Translations under genes and position numbers: made by a program
In this document: piece by piece, positions 55,985 through 64,000 of the stretch
Position numbering within the stretch: the first letter of the stretch is position 1
Layout of the letters: each line of letters opens with the position of its first letter
Notes under the pieces: model-generated
The model's input: the letters and a program-made list of their open reading frames with translations, nothing else
The model's database searches: none
Told to the model about the DNA's origin: nothing
DNA from: Aegilops tauschii subsp. strangulata
Taxonomy: Eukaryota > Streptophyta > Magnoliopsida > Poales > Poaceae
Direction: 5' to 3'
NCBI RefSeq assembly: GCF_002575655.3
Contig: NC_053037.3
Span: 568,518,880-568,582,879 of the forward strand
Length of the DNA: 64,000 nt

Positions 55985-57615
55985 CTTATAGTCAAGCGGA
56001 CCCACGCTACTTCTAGTTCCAAAGAGAGGATCGTCTTCGATGTGGCCGAGATCCCCTTGCCCTACAACGGGATCCTTGGCCACCCGGCAATAGCCAAGTT
56101 CATGGCGGCGTCACACTACACCTACATCACGCTGAAGATGCCCGGGCCGATGACCATCATCACCGTCCCCTCCGACAAGAAGGACGCGCTGATCTGCGCT
56201 GACCAACTCTATCGAGAAGCAGTTGAATTAGCTGCTGCCCAGGCACCTGCTCCTGTCGTTGAAGCCCCGGGAGGGAAGAAGAAGACCGGCAAGACCTCTC
56301 GCACCCACTCCGGCAAGCGCACCTCTTCGGAGTGTTGTGCTACCGTTGAGGACATGCCCGAGAGCTCTACCGGCAAGAGCAAGAGATCCAGAGCTGCACT
56401 ACCAGAGACCAAAAGGGTGTCCGTCAAGGAGGATGGCACGGAAGGGGCTTTCACCATAATCTCCACACTCGACAGCAAATAGGAAAGCGCGCTCGTCACT
56501 TTCTTGTGGGCGAATGTTGATGTATTTGCGTGGCAAGCATCCGACATCCCCGGCGTTCCTAGGGAAGTGATTGAGCACCACCTTGCTGTCTGTCTCCATG
56601 CGCGACCCGTCAAGCAGAAGGCCAAGAAGCAGGCTATGGAATGACAGGAGTTCATCACAGAGGAGATCAGGAAATTGGAAGCGGCAGGTTTGGTGAGAGG
56701 AGTGCTCCATCCGACATGGTTGGCCAATCCGGTGGTGGTGCGCAAGACAAATGGGAAGTGGAGGCTGTGTATTGATTACACAGATATCAATAAGGCTTGT
56801 CCTAAGGACCCCTTCCCGTTGCCGCGCATCAACCAGATTGTTGACTCCACGGCTGGGTGTGATCTGCTGTCATTCCTCGACGCCTACTCGGGCTACCACC
56901 AGATCTTCATGACAAGAGAAGATGAAGAGAAGACAACATTTATCACCCCATCTGGTACGCATTGCATTTTACGAATGCCTTTCGGGTCTAAGAGTGCTGG
57001 CTCGACATTTGCGAGGGCGGTCCAGATTGGTTTTGAGCCCCAGCTACATAGAAATATGGAAGCTTATATGGATGATATAGTGGTCAAAACCAAGGACAAG
57101 GCGACCCTTGTACAAGACTTAGAAGAGACGTTTGCCAACCTACGCAAGATCAACCTCAAGCTGAACCCTGAGAAGTGTGTCTTTGGCGTTCCGTCAGGAA
57201 AACTTCTCGGGTTCTTTGTGTCGCAACGTGGGATCGAGGCAAACCCGGACAAGATCAAGGCTATTGAGCAGTCTGAGGCACCCAAGCAGATCAAGGATGT
57301 GCGCCGGCTCACTAGCTGCATTGCCGCCATGAGCATATTCATCTCCAAGTCCGCTGAGCATGCCCTTCCCTTTTTCAAAATCTTGAAGAAGGCAGGCCCA
57401 ATGGAGTGGACCCCAGAGGCCGAGGCGGCATTGCAGGATCTGAAGAAATACCTCTCCTCTATGCCAATACTGGTTGCGCCTAAACCACAAGAGCTGTTGC
57501 TGCTGTACCTGGCGGCAACGAATCAGGTGGTCAGCGCCGCACTAGTGGCACAGAGGGAGGTCGACGAGGAGGCAGTGGCAGGGGCAGGACCGGCGGATGG
57601 CAAGTCAGAGATTCC
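55985..57615 (+). pseudogene. Gypsy protease-linker, RT and partial RNase H, truncated
   Basis: A single frame from about 55991 to 57615 with stops TAG at 56480-56482 and TGA at 56642-56644. It begins in the segment after the protease active site (IPLPYNGILGHPAIAKFMAA). The RT is complete to the eye: RLCIDYTDINKACPKDPFPL near 56763-56822, FLDAYSGYHQI near 56875, and YMDD at about 57064-57075 instead of YVDD. The Ty3-type RNase H starts (LLLLYLAATNQVVSAAL) and is cut at 57615 by the next LTR. It may be the far half of the element at 1-2748. A different Gypsy family from the one at 15812. Confidence 0.8.
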
Positions 57616-58910
57616 TATGACACCTAAAATTTCATTTGGACTTTTCAAAATTTTTATTTGACTTGAGGGAGGTGTTTTAAATTTTTCTTCAAAAGAACCC
57701 TCCCTTACAAAATATTTTTTTATGGCAAGGGTTTTATTTGGAATTCACCCAAGACTTGATGTTGGTCTTGGAGGTTCTTGCTTTTTATTTTGGACTCAAG
57801 CCAAAATGCTTTCCACCTGGGAAAATGTCTTTTGAAAATTTCTTTGAAAACACTCTATAGCTTTTGGAATAATCCTTTACCACTTTCAACAAATCTCTCT
57901 TGCCATGACCTTAGTGCAAATCAACTCTCATAAACCTTTCCTTATCTTTGGATCATGATTTACTTCAAATCCAGCTAGTTGGACCTCTCCATATTTTTAT
58001 TATCCACTTATTTCTTATCAAAACAATTTCTACCTTATATCTTGATCATTGGAGGTTTACAAAGGAACTACTCTTGCTGCTTTGATTTTTGCCCCCAAAC
58101 CTTTTTCCCTTCCTAGCCCTTTGAACCCTCAACCAAGATCCATGAAGATCTACTGGTCTCCAGTTCAAATTTTTCAAACTATACTTGCTGCAAGTTTGGA
58201 CCAGATTTGCCAAATTTGATGAAATTCATTCAAATCCTTCTCCAAAAATTCTGAGTAAAATCAGGCAGCCTCTGGGTGCATTGAGTGGTCACCTCACCAA
58301 GCCCCAGCTCCAGGAAATTTTTTCTTCATACCTAATCATTTCATCGAACACCTTCAGAGCACTGTCAATATCAGGTTCAGTCAAATTCAGTTAACAGTGG
58401 CTAAATCACTGTCGTTTTCTTCAGTGTCTGTTGTTGATCTCGCCAGTGCCTCGGCGTCGCCGTGTTCCCTGTCCCCTCCCCCTTGTCCTCTGCACCGCAC
58501 GAGCGCCTGGATGCTTGCGGGCGTCGGCGACGAGCTGGAGGAGGTGCACCATCCCGTGACCGACGCCAGCGGCGGCTTTGCGGCCGCCAGAGAGAGGCGC
58601 AGCGCAGACGGCGCCACCCAGCGCCGCCCAAGCCACCGGAGAGCGCCGCGTGGTCTTCCACTCCCCAGTGCGCGCTGCCACCCTCGTCGTGAACCGCTGG
58701 GCGTGGAGCGCGCTCTCTGCCGCCGCCGTGCCAGTACGGCGACCCCGACGAAGACCGACGCCATTACGCCATGCCCGACCGAGTTTAGCAGTGGAACGGG
58801 ACCAGTAACTCTCACTGGTGCTGCCTGGCCACCTAAACCCTCTGCCAAGCCGCTGCCTCGCCGTAATTGCTCGCCGGAGCAACCCCATTCACGGCCACCC
58901 CACGAGCCGC

Positions 58911-58920
58911 CTATAAATAG
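58911..58920 (+). promoter_or_regulatory. TATA box of the long-LTR Gypsy element
   Basis: CTATAAATAG preceded by C-rich sequence and followed by a CA/CCA-rich leader. Confidence 0.6.
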
Positions 58921-60650
58921 AGGCCCCGAGCTCCAGCTAGTACCCACACCACCTCTGCACTCCACCAAGACCCCGCCTAGCCACTGGAAGAGCCCCGAGG
59001 GAGTCTCCTTCCTCAACTCCGGCCGCCGCGACCCGCCACGGGATCCAGCTCGATTCGCTCCCGTGCATGCACCTCTGCCTCCCATCTCTTGCCAGTAGCT
59101 CTCTAGTGCATCCCTCCTTCTGACCCGCGCTTCAATTCGAAGTTTTCAGCACACCACCGGAGTTCCCCACCATCGCCCGAGCCGCTGTCCGCCGGAGAAA
59201 GTGTCACCGTCGACGTGGTGCTCCCCGACGCCCAAGTCCACCACCCACCGACGCGGGAGGACACGCTAATACTCTTGGTACACTCCGATCTCCCTGACTC
59301 GCCGTGGTTCGACGCAGGCGACCACCGCAGCCTTCGGGCGCCGGCGAGGTCTTTCAAACCTGACATGTGGACCCCCCACGTCAGCCTCTCTTTCTTTCCC
59401 CGCGAACCGTTTTCTGTTGGCTCCTTCGGGCAGAGTACGTTTTCTCTATGGGCTTGCGCGTTTCTATTCGAACCGTTTTCTGTTTTCTCAGTTAAGCCCC
59501 TGGAACTTCTCTGTTTCATTACAAATGAGTCCCTGGGCAGAAACCCTTATAACTTTTTAATAAAAAGTGATTTTTGAGTGATTCTTTTTCTGACAATCTT
59601 AAAATTTTGTCTAGTTTTTTATGGGATTTATTTGAATTTTTTTTGGAACAACGTTTATGCACGCGTTGGTTTTCACGTTAGTATGCTTTTTCGCTATACC
59701 GTAGGTTCCGGAAGAGGTGACGGAGCCGCGAACTTCGCCGAGCTAGACTCCAACTTCTCCGAACCAGGCAAGCATGTTTGAACCTTTGATATGATAGGTG
59801 TTTGCATGATTGCGTGAAAGGTTGTGCATGGCATACGAGTATAAGTGAGCACCTAGTTGCATGTGAGGCAACTACCCGTGTGTTCCAAGGTTACGGTGAT
59901 CTCTGATGAGAGATGGCCTAGTCATGTGGTGACATGAAGGGCAGTAAGGTGGTACTGTTGTAGCATGCTAGCCTTACGTCATCCGTTAAATTCCGAGGTT
60001 AACGTGGACGGAGTCACGTTATCGTTCTTCCCCCTTCCGTGCTACCACATGTTTTCTGCCAGAATGCGGTTTAGTAAGTTGGTAACCTCTTTCCGTGTAC
60101 ACACCAAACAGAGGGGCCGGGATGATGGTTCCATGGCCCTGGATTAAAGCCAGTCATCCGGTCAGGGGGCATGGGTGTTTCCGGTTGGGACCGAGAGGGG
60201 GCACCCCTTAGCGCGCGCGTATAGAAATTTTGATCCCATGTTACGCGAGGTTGTAGCCTCCCCGTCTCAAGGTTTTTCTTGAATGTTGCCGAGGGTGATT
60301 CCTGGCTTCGGAATGTTGAATGGGTGTGTACTGGTTAGACGTGTTTCTTCCAAAACACCGTAGACGGAACTAGTCCCCGTGACTACCGAAATCCGTTGGC
60401 TGTGGTTATAGTACAAACTCTGCAGAGTCAAATCCTTTCGAGTCACCGTATCCATGGTCAAGTATCATGATCAGTGTATCCATATCTATGTCAAGTCCTC
60501 GTGGTTTGTTCTTCTTTCCGGTAAGTGAGGATGAGTAGTAAACTTAGCTGAACGTTACTCCTGTGGACGGACTAACCCTGTTGTTTATCTCATGCCTGAT
60601 TATTCTCTAGATATGATTTAAATTCTTGAGCTAATAAGATGTTAAGTTAT

Positions 60651-60890
60651 GAAGCCCTTTATGTGATGTCGCTCAGACGTCCGACTGTGGCATGTTTGTC
60701 TTTTATTCCCAATATAAGCCCTTTATGTGATGTCGCTCAGACGTCCGACTGTGGCATATTGATTATTTACTTTTGATATAAGCCCTTTATGTGATGTCGC
60801 TCAGACGTCCGACTGTGGACTGCACTATCTTTTATTTCATTTTATAAGCCCTTTATGTGGTGTCGCCCTGACGCCCGACGGCGGCATTAT
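60651..60890 (+). repeat. Tandem repeat, four copies of about 64 bp, in the LTR
   Basis: The unit contains AAGCCCTTTATGTGATGTCG and CAGACGTCCGACTGTGG. Copies start near 60651, 60714, 60778 and 60844; the last has GGTGTCGCCCTGACGCCCG. The LTR at 21819 has only one copy of this module. Confidence 0.9.
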
Positions 60891-61586
60891 TATTCTTGCA
60901 GTTTCCTCTCGAGGAGTCATTCAGACCCTCGTTTGGTACCCAGTATTTATTTTGGGATTTCGGGAGGACTACCGCCCGACTTCTCCGTTATTTTCTCATG
61001 CATCATTATCTCTATGTCTGAACGCACTTGTTAATCTATCCATATGCTTCATGTTTACATTTGTTATATCTTATGTCCGAACTGTCTTGCGAGTACTTTC
61101 ATAGTACTCACCTGGCTTGTTGATTTGGCTAGATGTTGATGAAGGCGATCTCTTGGATGAAGAGTTTGATAGTGCGTCCGACGCCTAGAGGAGTCCCAGT
61201 CAGTCCTGTGCGATCTCGGGTATTGGTCACTTGTATTATATACGCTTCCGCCTCCCGCAATAAGTCTCCTCGAGCCTCACTCCGACGCTCGAAGAGCTGT
61301 AGTTTTCAGGAGTCATATCACCCACTTCGCGGTGATATTTCCACCACCGTTGTTATCGTAAGTTAGTAGTCATGCCACCCTATCCGCCGTTATGTTTTAT
61401 CAGCGTTCATGTAATAAATTGTTGAGCAGTCTCCGCTCAACCATGTATTATATTCAGTACTCCTGGTATTTTTTCTTCTGTGACCAAGATATTGTCTACC
61501 AGTGAGAAGGAATTCTTCTTTACTGGTCCGTAAAAGGGATTGGTCTCTCAATAAATATTTTATTGAAAAACCGGTCGCGACAAGCT

Positions 61587-61598
61587 TGGTATCAGAGC
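61587..61598 (+). other. Primer-binding site of the long-LTR Gypsy element
   Basis: TGGTATCAGAGC, complementary to initiator Met tRNA, four bases after the LTR end. Confidence 0.85.
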
Positions 61599-61748
61599 CA
61601 GGCTGACTGTAGGAAGCCACTAGGTGCGAGCGCTAATCGGTTATTAGCGTCTTTTGTGCTTTTTCAGCATTTTGCAATTGTAGCTATTTTTTGTTGGTCA
61701 TCATAAATTTATGACATGACTACTCAGAATTTTTGCCTACTTTTGTAG

Positions 61749-62555
61749 ATGGCTGGCAGCAACTGTGAGACTCTAGTGTTCACGAACGTGCCCGAGGGGT
61801 TTGTCAAACTCCTCGTCTGCATCACCAAGCTCGCGATCGGGCCAGCGACTCGTCCGGAGTTCACGCTTTATCAGCACAAGCTCAGCGACAACGTGTCTAT
61901 GCACCAAGCCGTGGTGCAATTCAAGGGAGGACGTTCTGCATCTCGCCACTTCCGTTTTGTGGGAAGGGCCATGCCTACAGAGAGGCATGCCATGCAGATG
62001 GCTGCCCGTGAGGCGATAGCTCGTCTTCGGGACATCCTTCCTATGATGAAGACTCGTCGCTACCGTTACCTCCCATGCCATGTGCCATATACTTGTCACT
62101 ATGCATTCGCCTGCCATCGGGGAGAACGAGATGAAGCCATCGAGATGGTTGTGGAGTATCTCAAGGCTCTGGAGGAGTCTTTCGACAACCTCGTGGACGA
62201 TCTTGTGGCTGCCCGCATGGACTTAGTCCGGGGCGGTCCTGCCAGCAGGAAGGAGCTTCTCCTCACAGCACCGCCTCTGACATTCGTCTCGTCTTCAGCC
62301 TCTTATGCACCGGCCGTTTTGGCCACTGCTCGCCGTCTGCCTACAACTGAGGAGTTCGACAGAGTCATCGCTCCTACTCCAGTCAGAGCTGCACCGCCTG
62401 CCACACCCGCACTACCACCTGTCACCCCCGTGCCATCACCGCAGCGCAGTGTTACGCGCCAGGAGCCAGCTAGAGAGGAGGTGGAGGTTGAATCTCCTGC
62501 ACCGCTGAGTCTTGCCCTCGGCAAGGGGAAGGACATCGTCACCATCTCCGACTGA
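61749..62555 (+). CDS. Accessory ORF C upstream of gag, dsRNA-binding-like fold (predicted)
   Basis: 268 aa, intact. The ATG directly follows CTACTTTTGTAG, which looks like a splice acceptor, so the ORF may be reached by splicing from the LTR leader. Layout as in ORFs A and B: helix EGFVKLLVCITKLAI, PEFTLYQHKL, MHQAVVQFKG, FRFVGRAMPT, helix AMQMAAREAIARLRDI, a Tyr-rich middle, and a helix (VVEYLKALEESFDNLVDDLV, then AARMDLVRGG). The last 90 residues are Ala/Pro/Thr-rich and end in basic-acidic residues. It is 322 bp before gag and in a different transcript segment. Not a gag or env type I recognise. RNA binding is inferred from the fold pattern only. Confidence 0.75.
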   Translation: MAGSNCETLVFTNVPEGFVKLLVCITKLAIGPATRPEFTLYQHKLSDNVSMHQAVVQFKGGRSASRHFRFVGRAMPTERHAMQMAAREAIARLRDILPMMKTRRYRYLPCHVPYTCHYAFACHRGERDEAIEMVVEYLKALEESFDNLVDDLVAARMDLVRGGPASRKELLLTAPPLTFVSSSASYAPAVLATARRLPTTEEFDRVIAPTPVRAAPPATPALPPVTPVPSPQRSVTRQEPAREEVEVESPAPLSLALGKGKDIVTISD

Positions 62556-62877
62556 GAGCACCGAGTAGCCGCGCGTTTTGTCTGCTTGTATGATGTGTTT
62601 TATCTGTACGCTAGTTTGTATTAGTGTGTTCGCTGCTTTCCGGAGGAGTATGCTAGTCTAAATAACATGTCAGGATTGTGTACGCACATCCTGAGTGCTG
62701 TATCGTGTGTTTGCTTTTCGCGTGTAAGATATATGCTAAGCAGTTCTTCTCCGTGCAAAATCATTTATGTTTTCTTGAAAACCTTGAGGTCTTTTAAATT
62801 GTTGCCTTTGCAAGATTTTCCTTGTGCCACACAGTTCTTCTCATGGGTTTTGCAAAATAATACCCCAGACTGGAAAA

Positions 62878-64000
62878 ATGTCTCGCCCGTGGACTCGCTC
62901 CATGCCCAATCAGCCAGAAGAAGTTTATGGGACACAGACAAGCAACAACTTCACTCAGGGACAGTCCAGTCAACAAGACAGCGAAGCAGCCTTGTCTCAA
63001 GTATGCCGTCTCTTCGAACAAAGCCAGCAACAACACCAAGAGATGATGAATCACGTCATCAATATGGGAAACCACCGTGAACCCTATCAACCACATTCCA
63101 AGTTATCTGAGTTACAGAAGACTCGCCCTTCAACTTTTGCTCACACTGATAGGCCGCTGGAAGCCGATGACTGGCTTCATGATATCGAGAGGAAGCTGAT
63201 TATTGCTCAGTGCTCAGATAATGAGAAGGTGCTTTATGCACCACACTACCTTACTGGAGCAGCTGCAGCATGGTGGGAGAACTTCTTACACATGCATCCC
63301 AGTGAACACAACATCACCTGGGAAGAATTCAAGGAAGGCTTTCGTGGGGCACACATCCCCAGGAGCATCATAAAAATCAAGAAGAGAGAATTTGACGATC
63401 TCAAGCAAAGAGGCATGTCAGTGACAGAATACAACGGTCAGTTTACCCAGCTATCCCGTTATGCCTACGACGAGCACATGACAGAGAACAAGAAGATGGA
63501 AAAATTCCTGGACGGCCTGGCACCGGCACTAAAATGCCAACTGGTTGTACACACTTTCCCGGATTTTAAAACTCTGGTTGACAAGGCCATTACCTTGGAG
63601 AATGAGCGTCGTAGTCTGGAAGATCTCCGTAAGCGAAAGAGGGATAAGACGACTCTTGCTCGCAACAACCGAAGCAAGACTGAGGTTCCAAGGACAGATG
63701 CAAGGAAATCCACGACTACTGATCTAAAGCCCGTCAGACAGTTTCATGCCAGGGACAAGGAGTTCACGTACCGTCCAGGGGTCACCTGCTATGCTTGTGG
63801 TGAAGAAGGGCACTATGCTAAACAATGCCCAAAGCCGAGGAACTCGGCCCCCAAGCCAAACAATGGTGGGAATAATCCGGCCCCAAAGCGCAACAATTTC
63901 AATCCCAACAACAACCACATGAAGGGTCACCTGAACCATGTGACCAGGGAAGAAGCGCAGAATGCCCCAGACATTGTGCTCGGTACGTTCCCTGTCAACA
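62878..64000 (+). CDS. Gag (capsid and nucleocapsid) of long-LTR Gypsy, intact but runs off the window
   Basis: Open for 374 codons from ATG at 62878 (context AAAAATGTCT) to the right edge with no stop. The gag domain spans about residues 97-240 (DDWLHDIERKL, AAAWWENFL, WEEFKEGFRGAHIP, LSRYAYDEH). A CCHC zinc knuckle C-YA-C-GEEG-H-YAKQ-C is at residues 304-317. The end (HVTREEAQNAPDIVLGTFPV) is the usual entry to the protease of chromovirus/Tekay-type Gypsy. It packages element RNA in the particle. It is the only intact gag in the window, unlike those at 815 and 14148. Confidence 0.9.
   Translation, partial: MSRPWTRSMPNQPEEVYGTQTSNNFTQGQSSQQDSEAALSQVCRLFEQSQQQHQEMMNHVINMGNHREPYQPHSKLSELQKTRPSTFAHTDRPLEADDWLHDIERKLIIAQCSDNEKVLYAPHYLTGAAAAWWENFLHMHPSEHNITWEEFKEGFRGAHIPRSIIKIKKREFDDLKQRGMSVTEYNGQFTQLSRYAYDEHMTENKKMEKFLDGLAPALKCQLVVHTFPDFKTLVDKAITLENERRSLEDLRKRKRDKTTLARNNRSKTEVPRTDARKSTTTDLKPVRQFHARDKEFTYRPGVTCYACGEEGHYAKQCPKPRNSAPKPNNGGNNPAPKRNNFNPNNNHMKGHLNHVTREEAQNAPDIVLGTFPVN

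Larger units (their letters stand above)
57616..61582 (+). repeat. 5' LTR of long-LTR Gypsy element (about 3.97 kb)
   Basis: AT-rich start, GC-rich block with a TATA box at 58911, then the GGATTAAAGCCAGTCATCCGG segment near 60143, a four-copy tandem repeat, one 57-bp-type module (60892-60945), and an end shared with the 21819 element. The first two bases read TA instead of TG. Overlapping frames at 58387-59098 lie in the GC-rich leader and are not called as genes. Confidence 0.75.
57616..64000 (+). mobile_element. Long-LTR Gypsy element (chromovirus-like), right part outside window
   Basis: LTR 57616-61582, primer-binding site TGGTATCAGAGC at 61587, accessory ORF at 61749, and intact gag from 62878 running off the window. 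It inserted into the RNase H of an older Gypsy. The LTR start (TGACACCTAAAATTT) and end (CGGTCGCGACA), plus internal segments, are related to those of the element at 21819. Having gag, it is a candidate autonomous partner of that element; whether pol is intact cannot be seen here. Confidence 0.8.

Noticed and set aside
58387..59098. Long frames of 232-233 codons on both strands
   Set aside because: Part of the GC-rich leader of the 57616 LTR; open on both strands because of base composition.

Overview
The window is repeat-dense plant nuclear DNA, almost certainly from a Triticeae grass (wheat, Aegilops, rye or barley group). The main evidence is a Copia element of recognisable WIS/Angela/BARE type, a CACTA transposon with grass-type subterminal repeats, Tat-like and chromovirus-like Gypsy elements, Stowaway MITEs beginning CTCCCTCC, and Helitron 3' ends of grass type. 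There is no bacterial operon structure. Nearly all coding capacity belongs to transposable elements, and most of it is decayed, with in-frame stops mainly of the CAG>TAG and CGA>TGA kind expected from methylcytosine deamination.

Layout. 1-2748 is the LTR and decayed gag of an outer Gypsy element. A CACTA transposon starts at 2749. Inside it sits a Tat-like Gypsy element (3186-37274), which was itself hit twice: a Copia element (3372-11859) split its 5' LTR, and a non-autonomous LTR element (21819-33583) landed in a gene it carries on the opposite strand. Near-perfect or perfect 5-bp target duplications support each insertion. CACTA-type subterminal repeats resume at 37275-38160. A spliced gene model on the minus strand (38544-42593) follows, then a region of Helitron pieces, MITEs and tandem repeats, a probable solo LTR (46464-50477), an intact 180-codon gene (51760-52302), more Helitrons (to 55255), and a Gypsy protease/RT fragment (55985-57615) that may be the far side of the outer element. 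From 57616 to the right edge lies a long-LTR Gypsy element with an accessory ORF and an intact gag that runs off the window.

Main points. (1) Two elements with related long LTRs, one lacking gag-pol (21819-33583) and one with gag (57616 onward), share a family of accessory ORFs (26314-27108, 27480-28112, 61749-62555). Their N-terminal halves look like a divergent double-stranded-RNA-binding fold. In the gag-less element each of the two ORFs has its own TATA box just upstream. I do not recognise this family. (2) The Tat-like Gypsy carries an antisense gene that can be modelled as six exons in continuous phase (35462 down to 19936, 1057 codons including the stop). It has an N-terminal Transposase_28-like domain, one in-frame TAG, and an 11.8-kb retrotransposon in exon 3 whose removal restores the frame. 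(3) The 38544-42593 gene model has five phase-consistent exons with GT-AG introns and encodes 170 aa of unknown function. All calls come from reading the sequence; no database search was possible.
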